Below the pieces are notes generated by a model. It had not been told where the DNA came from, did no database searches, and saw nothing but the letters and a program-made list of their open reading frames with translations. Of a DNA stretch of 45,668 bases, positions 16,830 through 24,164 are shown in pieces. The translations under genes and the position numbers were made by a program. This DNA is from an uncultured bacterium. GTDB lineage: Bacteria > Chloroflexota > Anaerolineae > J036 > Brachytrichaceae. The stretch lies in contig CAIXPS010000397.1 in NCBI GenBank assembly GCA_903921365.1, positions 1-45,668 on the forward strand, in the 5' to 3' direction. Numbering within the stretch: the stretch's first letter is position 1; the number at the start of each line of letters is the position of its first letter.

Positions 16830-17849
16830 TTAAACCGGACAGGTTAAAAGATATTCTAGTAGCTCATCTAGTTTACAGGTAGCCAGCCCGACGTATTTGT
16901 CCGCGCCGCCGTAATAGACAAACAGCGTGCCGTCAATCACCACCTTGCCGCAGGGGAAGCACACGCCTGGGTAATAGCCTTCCGTCTCGTAATATTCTTC
17001 TGGCTGGAGCAGCCAATCATATGAGCGATACCGCGCGATGGATGGGTCGTGCAGGTCGAGCAGCAGCGCGCCCAGGCGGTAGCGTTTATCTGCGCCCACT
17101 GCATGGTACAGGGTCAGCCAGCCGTATGGAGTCTTGATCGGGGGCGTATTGCCTCCGATCTTCTTGTTTTCCCAGTCGAAAGCGCCTTTCGCCAACAGCT
17201 TGCTGGCATGCCAACTCAGCAAATCCTTGCTCCTGGATATCCAGATCGCCGGGTACTCTGTGCCATATTGCTCTCCCACCCAGTTCACCGGACGGTGCAG
17301 CATCCAGTAATCCCCGTCGATCTTCTCTGGGAACAGAATCACATCCCGGTCGTCGACGGTCGGGTCGGTCATCCGCCCCGCCCGAATCCAGGCGCGGAAG
17401 TCCCGGGTCAGCGCCAGGCCGGTGGAGGTTTCATTGTTGCGCAATGCCCATGGAAAATCGTCCGGGCAGTCCATTGGGCGATAGGCGATGTGGTCGGTGT
17501 TCAGCCAGTAACGCCCCGGCGGAAAAGGCCGGAAAGCATACGTCACATAGTACCAGTCGCCCATTTTGATAATGCGCGGGTCTTCAACGCAACCGGCGTC
17601 AAAGCCATCCAAACTGGGGGCAAACACCGGCTGATGCGACTGCCGCTCAAAATGGTAGCCATCGTGGCTGGTTGCCAGGCCAAAGGTGATGCGATGTTCT
17701 TCATCGTCCCCCGCCGCGCGGTACAACAAGGTCACCTGATGGGCGTCCTCGTCATACCAGGCGCCTGGGTTCGTGCTGACCATCGCCTCCCACGCATTGG
17801 CGGGGTTGGGACAGAGAATTGGATTGCCTGAATATCGTGTCAGCTTCAT
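16830..17849 (-). CDS. GH130 family beta-mannoside phosphorylase-like protein
   Basis: The 339-residue five-bladed propeller enzyme matches glycoside hydrolase family 130. That family mostly splits beta-mannosides (Man-beta-1,4-Glc, mannobiose or Man-GlcNAc) with phosphate, giving mannose-1-phosphate. The N-terminal RYSGNPILCPNPANAWEA and the motif VEDPRI (88-93), whose Asp90 is the likely general acid, are typical. Later blades show LHRPVN, ISRSKDLLSW and IGGNTPPIKTPYGWL, the family's usual phosphate and ligand-side segments. It has no signal peptide, so it acts on imported sugar. It starts two bases after the permease stop. A hydrolytic GH130 member cannot be excluded from sequence alone. 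Confidence 0.88.
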   Translation of the reverse strand: MKLTRYSGNPILCPNPANAWEAMVSTNPGAWYDEDAHQVTLLYRAAGDDEEHRITFGLATSHDGYHFERQSHQPVFAPSLDGFDAGCVEDPRIIKMGDWYYVTYAFRPFPPGRYWLNTDHIAYRPMDCPDDFPWALRNNETSTGLALTRDFRAWIRAGRMTDPTVDDRDVILFPEKIDGDYWMLHRPVNWVGEQYGTEYPAIWISRSKDLLSWHASKLLAKGAFDWENKKIGGNTPPIKTPYGWLTLYHAVGADKRYRLGALLLDLHDPSIARYRSYDWLLQPEEYYETEGYYPGVCFPCGKVVIDGTLFVYYGGADKYVGLATCKLDELLEYLLTCPV

Positions 17850-17851
17850 TT

Positions 17852-18718
17852 TTATCCTTTCAGTGATCCCATCATCGCGCCTTCGATGAAGTAGCGTTGC
17901 AGGAAGATAAACAACAGGATTAACGGGGCCGCGGTCATCAACGTCGCCGCAGCCAGGGGCGTCCAGTCATTGCCGTACTGCCCGTAGAAGATCATCAGCC
18001 CGCGCGTGATCGGGTAAAAAGCCTTGTCCGTCAAATAAATCGTGGGGCCAATGATGTCATTCCAGATGCCAATGGCGTGCAGCAGGGCGATGGTTGCCAG
18101 TGCCGGCTTGATTAAAGGGAGGATAATCTGTAGAACAAACCGAAAATAACCGCACCCGTCCATTGCCGCAGCTTCATCCAGTTCCTTGGGAACCGATTTT
18201 AGATAGTTCACCAGGAAGAGCGGTGCGATTCCCCCGCCAGCGGTCAGCAGGATATAGCCGATGCGGGTGTTATACAACCCCAAATTGAGCATCAACTGGA
18301 ACTGCGGAATCAACCCTGAAGGTAAAAACAACGCCATGACAAACAACAGGTAAAGAAAGTTGCTGCCTTTGACATACTTGCGGGCAATTGGAAAAGCCAC
18401 CAGCGTCACCGTCGTGACATAAAGAATCGTCGAGAGAACGGTATAAACCAACGTGTTGACGATATACAATGGGAAATTGGCGCGCTTCCAGGCTTCAACG
18501 AAATTCTCGAAATACGGGCTTTGCGTGAGTGACGCCGGGTCCAGCATGAACGCCTGCGGGGATTTCAATGACACATTGACAACGACCAGCATAGGCGCGA
18601 GGTAAATCACAACGAAAAACCCCACAACGATGTAAGCCACAATACGCCCCAGCCGGTTCCAGCGCATGCCCGACTGCTGGTTTGCCCGCGAGGTGATCTC
18701 CCTTGGTAGGCTGCTCAT
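17852..18718 (-). CDS. ABC sugar transporter permease (CUT1, MalG type)
   Basis: The 288-residue inner-membrane subunit has six predicted helices and the EAA loop that docks the ATPase (ELDEAAAMDGCGYFRFVLQI, then ILPLIKPAL). The N-terminal stretch before the first helix (about 28-50, IVAYIVVGFFVVIYLAPML) is cytoplasmic. It pairs with the MalF-type permease upstream, whose last codons it overlaps by 4 bases (ATGA), a sign of coupled translation. With the binding lipoprotein it imports an oligosaccharide, probably a mannoside given the GH130 gene that follows. No ATPase gene is in the operon; CUT1 systems often use a shared MsiK-type ATPase. Confidence 0.94.
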   Translation of the reverse strand: MSSLPREITSRANQQSGMRWNRLGRIVAYIVVGFFVVIYLAPMLVVVNVSLKSPQAFMLDPASLTQSPYFENFVEAWKRANFPLYIVNTLVYTVLSTILYVTTVTLVAFPIARKYVKGSNFLYLLFVMALFLPSGLIPQFQLMLNLGLYNTRIGYILLTAGGGIAPLFLVNYLKSVPKELDEAAAMDGCGYFRFVLQIILPLIKPALATIALLHAIGIWNDIIGPTIYLTDKAFYPITRGLMIFYGQYGNDWTPLAAATLMTAAPLILLFIFLQRYFIEGAMMGSLKG

Positions 18719-19620
18719 GACAACCGCTCCTCTCGCCGGCGCATATAGGTCTGAACGACCAGCGCAACGACGAGGATCAACAAGAACTGAATCATCGAAA
18801 TCGACGCGGCATATCCCTGGCGCATGCCGCCGCCAAACGCATTCTGGTAAATCTGGAAGCCAATGACGGAAGTCATAAACTGGCCTCCTGTCAAAACCAG
18901 AACAATGGCCCAGCTTTGCAGCGATCCAATAACCGCCAGCATTATGTTGGTCGTCAGCGTTGGAGCCAGCAGCGGGAAGGTGATGTAGTAGAAACTCTGC
19001 CAGACCGTCGCGCCGTCAATAGTCCCGGCTTCAATCAACTCTTTGGAAATGTTCTGCAGACCGGCCAGGAAAATGACCATGGAATAGCCCATGCTCGACC
19101 AGATTTGCACGAAAATGACCCAGGCAAAAGCAGACTGGGGTGAGCCCAGGAAATCCGAGCGCGTCCCGAATAACTTCAAAATACTCTGCGCCGGCCCGTC
19201 CAACGGATACAGGAACAGGTTCCACATCATTCCGTTGACGGTCACGCCCAGGATCACCGGGATAAAAAACAGCGCCCGGTACGCGTTCGTGCCCTTGAGC
19301 TTTAGATTGAGCAGCATGGCGACCAGCAGCGAAATGGAGGTCTGTACAGTCGTGACAAAAAAGCAGAAGATCAGGGTGCGCACCAACGGCTCAATGTTAT
19401 CGCGCACGCCAACGCCGAGGAACAAAAATTCGCTGTAATTCTTCAGGCCGATCCATTGCCAGAGTGCGCCGGGGACTCCGGAAACATCGGTGAATGAAAA
19501 AATCGCTGTCGCCATTGAAGGACCAACTCCAAGCATCAGGTACAACAGCAGCCCAGGCAGTAGAAGAAGATAGGGGATTAACCTCGACCAGCCGCGACCG
19601 AAATGGTACGAATTTTGCAT
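18715..19620 (-). CDS. ABC sugar transporter permease (CUT1, MalF type)
   Basis: The 301-residue polytopic membrane protein has six helices, the first at about 13-35 (LIPYLLLLPGLLLYLMLGVG), and the EAA motif ELIEAGTIDGATVWQSFYYI followed by TFPLLAPTL. It forms the heterodimeric channel with the MalG-type permease encoded next, with which it overlaps by 4 bases. It is separated from the binding-protein gene by 82 bases that contain a strong hairpin, which may lower its expression relative to the binding protein. The ligand is inferred from the operon to be a mannoside or related oligosaccharide. Confidence 0.94.
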   Translation of the reverse strand: MQNSYHFGRGWSRLIPYLLLLPGLLLYLMLGVGPSMATAIFSFTDVSGVPGALWQWIGLKNYSEFLFLGVGVRDNIEPLVRTLIFCFFVTTVQTSISLLVAMLLNLKLKGTNAYRALFFIPVILGVTVNGMMWNLFLYPLDGPAQSILKLFGTRSDFLGSPQSAFAWVIFVQIWSSMGYSMVIFLAGLQNISKELIEAGTIDGATVWQSFYYITFPLLAPTLTTNIMLAVIGSLQSWAIVLVLTGGQFMTSVIGFQIYQNAFGGGMRQGYAASISMIQFLLILVVALVVQTYMRRREERLS

Positions 19621-19644
19621 GCTGAATCCTTCTTTGCGCTTAAA

Positions 19645-19685
19645 ACGGCCTTCTCACCCGGCAGTGCGCCAGACGAGAAGGCCGT
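19645..19685 (-). terminator. Strong intercistronic hairpin between binding protein and permease
   Basis: A perfect 11-bp stem, GAGAAGGCCGT with ACGGCCTTCTC, encloses a 19-base loop that itself can fold (GGC..GCC). On the minus strand the stem is followed by TTTT. It stands after the stop of the binding-protein gene and before the first permease gene. This is the usual place for a leaky terminator or RNA-stabilising hairpin that keeps the binding protein more abundant than the membrane subunits. Confidence 0.75.
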
Positions 19686-19702
19686 GAATAATGTGAATGG
19701 AA

Positions 19703-21073
19703 TTACTTGGCAGCGTTCAGACCGGCTTCCAGGTCGGATTGGGCCTGATTTGCCAGTGCCTTGGGGTCAGTAAAGTCGCCATAGGGTTTGAAGAATGTGG
19801 AGTTGAAACCGGCGAATTTGCCTGCGCCTTTTGGCATAACCCAGTACCGCTCCAGTGCAACCCGGAAAGTGGGCAGCATCGGGGCGATTTCCTTGCCGAA
19901 AGCAGTATCCAGGGTCACACCTGTCATCGTGGGCAGAATGCCAACCGCGTTGACGTACAGGCTGTAGATATCCTTGGTCGAGAAGAAATCCAGCCATTTG
20001 ATCGCGGCGTCGGTATTCTTACCCTTGGCGGCCACCGAGAAGCCAACGTCGTACTTGCCTGCGATGTATTTATTATCGGCGGCATTGTCAGACCCAGGCA
20101 TCGGGAAGTAACCCAGTTTCATATCGGGGTTGGCTTTGGCGATGGCGGGGGCATCCCAGGTGCCGGCAGGGTACATGGCGCTCTTGCCAGCGGCGAAACG
20201 GCCCGGAGCCGAGGTGTAATCGATGCCAGAGACGCCGTCTTCCATGAAGGTGAGCATCTGCTGCAGACGATTCCATACAACCATTGATGTCGGATCGTTA
20301 AACTTGATCGTTCCGGTCCATAGACCCTTGGCCAGGGCTTCCTGGTCAGGATACTGCGCCAGCAGGATGCCGTTGCCAGCGACTGCCAGCGGCCACACAT
20401 CTTTGCCGCCCGAGGTCATGCAGGCTACGCCAGCCTTTTTGAAGGTGTCGCAGGCCGCAACCAGGTCGCTCCAGGTGGTCGGCACTTTGACGCCATTTTT
20501 ATCGAACAAATCTTTGTTATAGAAAACGCCGGTAAATGCATAGCGCCCGGTGTTAATCTCGTAAACCTTGCCGTTGACCGAGCCAACCGCTTTGACCACG
20601 GCCGGATCCCAGGCCTTCACAAATGGCTGATCGGTCAGGTCCAAATACAACCCGGCTTCAACATATTTCTGCCAGGCGGGCTTCTCAACGCCCTTCATGT
20701 AATCCATCACGGCCTGGTCAAAGGCGAACTGATCGACCAGGTCGACATCACCGGCGGTCAAGCGGGTCTGCACGGCGGTCGCCAGGTTTTCAGAGCGCTC
20801 AACGGTCATGTCAACGGTGATGTTCGGATACTTCTCCATGAACTTCTTGTTGATCTGGTTCATCGCCTCTACAAAGGGCGGGTTGTTGTGGATGAGAATG
20901 CGCAGGGTGCTCTTTTCGCCAGAGGCGACCGGCGCCTTGGTCGCTTCGCTTGCGGCAGCCGGCGGTTGAGTTGCCTGGCTTGCGCCAGACTGGGGAGCGG
21001 GGGCAGGCGAACAGCTTGCCAGCACGCCCATCGACAGCGCGGCAAGCATCATCACGGATAGCTTCTTATACAT
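19703..21073 (-). CDS. ABC transporter sugar-binding lipoprotein (CUT1)
   Basis: The 456-residue extracellular solute-binding protein (family 1, MalE-like) has a lipoprotein signal: MYKKLSVMMLAALSMGVLAS before Cys21, followed by a Pro/Gln/Ala-rich spacer. The mature part begins KSTLRILIHNNPPFVEAMNQ and includes the family segments MEKYPNITVDM (here FMEKYPNITVDMTVE), GRYAFTGVFYNKDLFDKNGV and AMYPAGTWDAPAIAKANPD. ATG 21073 is chosen because GGAGAAACAACA precedes it and the lipobox then sits correctly; the frame is open upstream to a TTG at 21154. It is the first gene of the LacI-linked operon. The ligand is probably a mannoside, by context only. Confidence 0.93.
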   Translation of the reverse strand: MYKKLSVMMLAALSMGVLASCSPAPAPQSGASQATQPPAAASEATKAPVASGEKSTLRILIHNNPPFVEAMNQINKKFMEKYPNITVDMTVERSENLATAVQTRLTAGDVDLVDQFAFDQAVMDYMKGVEKPAWQKYVEAGLYLDLTDQPFVKAWDPAVVKAVGSVNGKVYEINTGRYAFTGVFYNKDLFDKNGVKVPTTWSDLVAACDTFKKAGVACMTSGGKDVWPLAVAGNGILLAQYPDQEALAKGLWTGTIKFNDPTSMVVWNRLQQMLTFMEDGVSGIDYTSAPGRFAAGKSAMYPAGTWDAPAIAKANPDMKLGYFPMPGSDNAADNKYIAGKYDVGFSVAAKGKNTDAAIKWLDFFSTKDIYSLYVNAVGILPTMTGVTLDTAFGKEIAPMLPTFRVALERYWVMPKGAGKFAGFNSTFFKPYGDFTDPKALANQAQSDLEAGLNAAK

Positions 21074-21143
21074 TGTTGTTTCTCCAAATAGAATGATGAA
21101 AGGGTCGTTACCAGGTATCAAGGCACGAAAAATACTCGCAAAC

Positions 21144-21161
21144 TCACGCGGCAAAAGCCAT
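21144..21161 (-). other. Possible five-residue leader ORF (MAFAA) with a strong ribosome site
   Basis: On the minus strand AAAAGGAGGTGC (21164-21175) is the best Shine-Dalgarno sequence in the region, but the ATG it serves (21161) opens a frame of only five codons before TGA at 21144. This lies about 70 bases upstream of the binding-protein start and in another frame. A GC-rich hairpin (GCGCGTAGCGCGCTAAGCGC) stands just before it. It may be a leader peptide in the operon's untranslated region, or a relic of an older start. Confidence 0.35.
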
Positions 21162-21239
21162 CAGCACCTCCTTTTCCTTCTACGCGCTTAGCGCGCTACG
21201 CGCGAAAAACGTTCCATTGTCTCCTGTGGCTGACAAGAA

Positions 21240-21350
21240 TAAACAAAACCGATGGAGAGGATTTCATTATATAAAATATTTTTCAAATGTCAACGCTATT
21301 TATTGAATATTATTCATTTTTTCACTGATTTTGATGGAAATACTGATAAA
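21240..21350. promoter_or_regulatory. AT-rich divergent promoter region with candidate LacI-type operator
   Basis: This 110-base stretch is far more AT-rich than its surroundings and separates the sugar operon from its divergent regulator. TATAAAATAT (21271-21280) is a good -10-like box. A perfect inverted repeat TGAATA-T-TATTCA (21304-21316) could be an operator half-site pair, although LacI-family sites usually have a central CG, which is absent here. The placement suits autoregulation plus control of the operon. The operator is inferred from symmetry and position only. Confidence 0.45.
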
Positions 21351-21375
21351 ATGGAATCATGGAGTTATTGATTGC

Positions 21376-22404
21376 ATGCCGCGTAAAGTGACCCTGCGTG
21401 ATGTCGCCGAACTGGCGAATGTCGCCATTGGAACCGCTTCGCAGGCATTAAATGGCAAGGGCAGTGTGTTGCCCGAAACACGCGAGCGCGTTATCCAGGT
21501 TGCCCGCCAACTCGGCTACGACCAACGCTTCCAGTTCAGCGAAACGGTGCGCGCTAAACCTGGCACGGTGGGAGTGATCAAGCATGACAGTTATGACCGC
21601 CCTGGCCTGGACCCCTTCTACTTTCCGGTGATCTGCGGCGTTGAACGCGAGTGCCGCGAAAACAGCCTGTCGATGATCTACACCACCATCGAGGTTGACG
21701 AGAATAACCGCGCCATCCGCTTAAATTCCGACCTTACCCGGTCGCACTTTGATGGGCTTTTGGTGATTGGCGCCTACTTGAACCGCGATATGATCCGCGA
21801 TGTGGGCGCGACGCAGTGTCCAGTCGTCCTCGTTGATGGGTATGCCGAGATTAACCGCTGGGATCGTGTCTTGATGAACAACGGGGATGGCGCATACCGG
21901 GCAGTGAGTTACCTGATAGAGCAAGGTCACCGCCATATCGGACTGATCGCCAGTTCAACCACCAGCTACCCCAGCGTCGTTGAGCGCCGTGAAGGGTATC
22001 TGCGCGCCATTCACGAACACCGCCTCCCCGACGGCTATATTGTTGACGGGCTGCTCAAACGCGATACTGCCCACCACGACACGATCGATCTGCTGAAGAA
22101 GCACCCACAAATCACCGCGCTGTTCATTTGTAATGACAACTCAGCCATCGGGGCCTACAGCGGCATCCGTGAATTGGGGCTCAGCGTGCCTGAAGATATT
22201 TCAGTCATCGGGTTTGATGACATCGCCTTCTCCCAGGATATGGTCCCGGCGTTGACCACCATGCACGTGGACAAAATGGAAATGGGCAAAGTTGCCCTGC
22301 GCCAGTTGCTTTACAGAATCCAGAACAAAGAAGCCCCCATCAGCACCACCCTGCTGGATACGGCGCTGACCATCCGAAAATCCGTCCAGTCAGTGAAGGA
22401 GTAG
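21376..22404 (+). CDS. LacI-family transcriptional regulator
   Basis: The 342-residue repressor has the LacI helix-turn-helix at its N-terminus (MPRKVTLRDVAELANVAIGT, then ASQALNGKGSVLPETRERV) with the hinge helix after it. A periplasmic-binding-protein-like sensor domain follows (from about 68), with DGLLVIGAYLNRD, GHRHIGLIAS, ALFICNDNSAIGAYSGIREL and the family-typical PEDISVIGFDDI. Start ATG 21376 is chosen because it puts the HTH at the N-terminus and has GGAG at 21361-21364. A TTG at 21331 and an ATG at 21334 are in-frame alternatives with no ribosome site. It is divergent from the mannoside operon and very likely controls it in response to an imported sugar. Confidence 0.93.
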   Translation: MPRKVTLRDVAELANVAIGTASQALNGKGSVLPETRERVIQVARQLGYDQRFQFSETVRAKPGTVGVIKHDSYDRPGLDPFYFPVICGVERECRENSLSMIYTTIEVDENNRAIRLNSDLTRSHFDGLLVIGAYLNRDMIRDVGATQCPVVLVDGYAEINRWDRVLMNNGDGAYRAVSYLIEQGHRHIGLIASSTTSYPSVVERREGYLRAIHEHRLPDGYIVDGLLKRDTAHHDTIDLLKKHPQITALFICNDNSAIGAYSGIRELGLSVPEDISVIGFDDIAFSQDMVPALTTMHVDKMEMGKVALRQLLYRIQNKEAPISTTLLDTALTIRKSVQSVKE

Positions 22405-22495
22405 CCTTGTTGTTCGACCGTGGACATCATCATCGCGCTGGTGGAGTCGCTGTTGCGCATCCACTCAACGGCGCCCGTCTGTAATACGGGTCTGG

Positions 22496-23251
22496 TTAGG
22501 CCTGCATATACCTGGTCAATCGCTGGTTAGATATCCATCCCGTCAGTGGCTCACCCTGCGTGCCGCCCTTGGTTACAAATATGTCGAGGCACCCATCAAC
22601 TGCTTCCATAGCATGTTTGGCATCAGCCAGTGTAGTCGCTTCCGAAACCAGGACAAACCCTTGTTTCAATCCAAACTCAATCCCATTCGCCTTCTGCTTT
22701 GCGATAAAGGCGTCCAATAGATCATCCTTACTGGCGTTTTTCTCATTCGCCAGGTAACTGTCAATACTGCTTTGGTGAATCATGTATTTGGGTTTGGAAT
22801 CAGCATCGATAACGGGCAAGCGGCTGATGGTATCGCTGAATTGGCTGTACAGATCGCTCAGCTTGAAGTCATGCTCACTTTTTCCCGCCGGAATCACCAA
22901 AGAAGTAATATCGGGGATGCGTCGCATGATGACTGTGACGTTTACCTGCGCCCGCTGCCCCGGCGGCGTCTGTTGAACTCTATCTACCAATTGCTGTACT
23001 TGTAGATTGGCAGACTCAAAGTTCGCGCGGCCAAAGAAGAATGCCAGCACGGTGCCGATCCAGGTAGCCACTACCGGCAAAACCATATTCAAGATCGTCA
23101 TCCCATTTGAGTTACTACTGGGATTGATGATGGCGACTACTGCCAGAATGGTGATGCTTGCGAAGCCAAAAATTACGACGCCAAGAGCGAGCCAATTCCG
23201 GGATGAACCGTCTGATTGACTGCTGCCAGTTTGACCACCTTTCGTTGCCAC
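22496..23251 (-). CDS. Two-helix membrane protein with CBS-like C-terminal region
   Basis: The 251-residue protein has a polar N-terminus, two membrane helices (about 20-43, and 53-73 with MVLPVVATWIGTVLAFFFGR), a Gln/Val-rich coil (about 80-105) and a cytoplasmic C-terminal region. The latter contains two stretches that look like CBS halves: SRLPVIDADSKPKYMIHQSS, and DAKHAMEAVDGCLDIFVTKG followed by PLTGWISNQRL. CBS modules sense adenosyl nucleotides in other proteins. The start is GTG at 23251, set by AAAGGAGGT directly upstream. It is transcribed alone, tail to tail with the LacI-type gene. The function is unknown and the CBS assignment is tentative. Confidence 0.65.
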   Translation of the reverse strand: MATKGGQTGSSQSDGSSRNWLALGVVIFGFASITILAVVAIINPSSNSNGMTILNMVLPVVATWIGTVLAFFFGRANFESANLQVQQLVDRVQQTPPGQRAQVNVTVIMRRIPDITSLVIPAGKSEHDFKLSDLYSQFSDTISRLPVIDADSKPKYMIHQSSIDSYLANEKNASKDDLLDAFIAKQKANGIEFGLKQGFVLVSEATTLADAKHAMEAVDGCLDIFVTKGGTQGEPLTGWISNQRLTRYMQA

Positions 23252-23487
23252 ACGACCTCCTTTGACCTTGTAAGAAGACTACTCGCGCACATCACGGAAA
23301 TCCGAACTGCGCCGCGCGAGCACACCTGTTCACGCACAAACCACTCAATAACAACAGACGATTTTCAGTGAAGACAGTGAAGACAATAAGAGCTACGTAG
23401 ATGTTGAACGAGAGCGAGAGGGAGACAAACAAAGTATAGTGTGTTGGAAGCAATTGTCAAGCCTGATAAGTGATTCGAAATCGAGTT
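23252..23487. other. Intergenic region, no gene recognised
   Basis: These 236 bases hold no convincing reading frame. A short direct repeat CAGTGAAGA occurs twice at about 23366-23384. The part next to 23251 supplies the ribosome site for the downstream membrane-protein gene and probably its promoter. No clear terminator hairpin was found after the zinc-ribbon gene that ends at 23488. Confidence 0.5.
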
Positions 23488-23775
23488 TCACTTCGGCAAC
23501 TGGTTCAGCAGGAGTGTGGCAATGATTACTGCAAGCGCCATCAGGATGAGCATGCCGCAGCCGAACACGCCAAGCCATGGGCTGGCCTTCGGGATGGGCG
23601 TGACCGGCGGCGGCGCGGGCGGCGGCCATAGTTCAGGCGGGACTGCAATTTCAGTTCCGCAGTACGAACACGCCTGCGTCTTGCCCTGACCGTTGTGCAG
23701 GTTTGGCGCGCCGCAGTTCGGGCACTTGAGCATGCGCGGGCTGGGCGCCGCGCCGCGACCTCGTGGATCGGTCAT
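23488..23775 (-). CDS. Small zinc-ribbon membrane protein
   Basis: The 95-residue protein has an N-terminal zinc ribbon (LKCPNCGAPNLHNGQGKTQ, then ACSYCG, giving two CxxC pairs), a Pro-rich spacer and one C-terminal membrane helix (about 68-90, WLGVFGCGMLILMALAVIIA). The ribbon closely resembles the first domain of the NHL proteins at 8-10.8 kb, so it is likely of the same stock without the propeller. Its ATG overlaps the end of the upstream gene by 4 bases, showing coupled translation. Function unknown. Confidence 0.75.
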   Translation of the reverse strand: MTDPRGRGAAPSPRMLKCPNCGAPNLHNGQGKTQACSYCGTEIAVPPELWPPPAPPPVTPIPKASPWLGVFGCGMLILMALAVIIATLLLNQLPK

Positions 23776-24077
23776 GGAGTCGTCTCCTCGCCGCCGGCGG
23801 GCTCCTCACTGCTGGCCTGATCGTTGATCAGATCGGCCAGCGCGGCCATGAACTGGGGCAGTCGGTCGTCCGCAGACTCATCTTCCTGTTCCAGATAGAG
23901 CGCCACGATCAACGCGAGCGTGGCCTCGGCGCGTTGCGTCATCGTCGCGCCATCGGTCAGGCGATCATAAAAATCAGCGATTGAATAAATCGGGCCATCA
24001 TCGCGCGGCCAATACACGACCTTGATCGCGTTGATCCACGCCGGCAGGCGGCTCAGAGAATCGGCAAGATTTGGCAT
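23772..24077 (-). CDS. Small protein of unknown function
   Basis: The 101-residue protein is acidic and probably helical: MPNLADSLSRLPAWINAIKV at the start, RAEATLALIVALYLEQEDES in the middle and a Glu/Thr-rich tail. There are no Cys pairs, signal peptide or membrane helices. It overlaps the following zinc-ribbon gene by 4 bases, so the two may work together. It begins just after the 18-base tandem repeats that end mtlD. Not recognised. Confidence 0.65.
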   Translation of the reverse strand: MPNLADSLSRLPAWINAIKVVYWPRDDGPIYSIADFYDRLTDGATMTQRAEATLALIVALYLEQEDESADDRLPQFMAALADLINDQASSEEPAGGEETTP

Positions 24078-24092
24078 ACCTATTTATATCAC

Positions 24093-24164
24093 CAGCCATA
24101 CCATGGCTCACAGCCATTCCATGGCTCACAGCCATTCCATGGCTCACAGCCATTCCATGGCTCA
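24093..24164. repeat. Four tandem 18-bp palindromic repeats at the mtlD stop codon
   Basis: Units at 24093-24110, 24111-24128, 24129-24146 and 24147-24164 read CAGCCATTCCATGGCTCA; the first differs by one base. Each contains the inverted repeat AGCCAT/ATGGCT with a 3-base loop, so the array can fold into four small hairpins or pair between units. The last unit includes the TGA stop (24162-24164) of the mtlD-like gene. The unit length is a multiple of three and, on the minus strand, each unit carries an ATG and a TGA. Confidence 0.95.
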
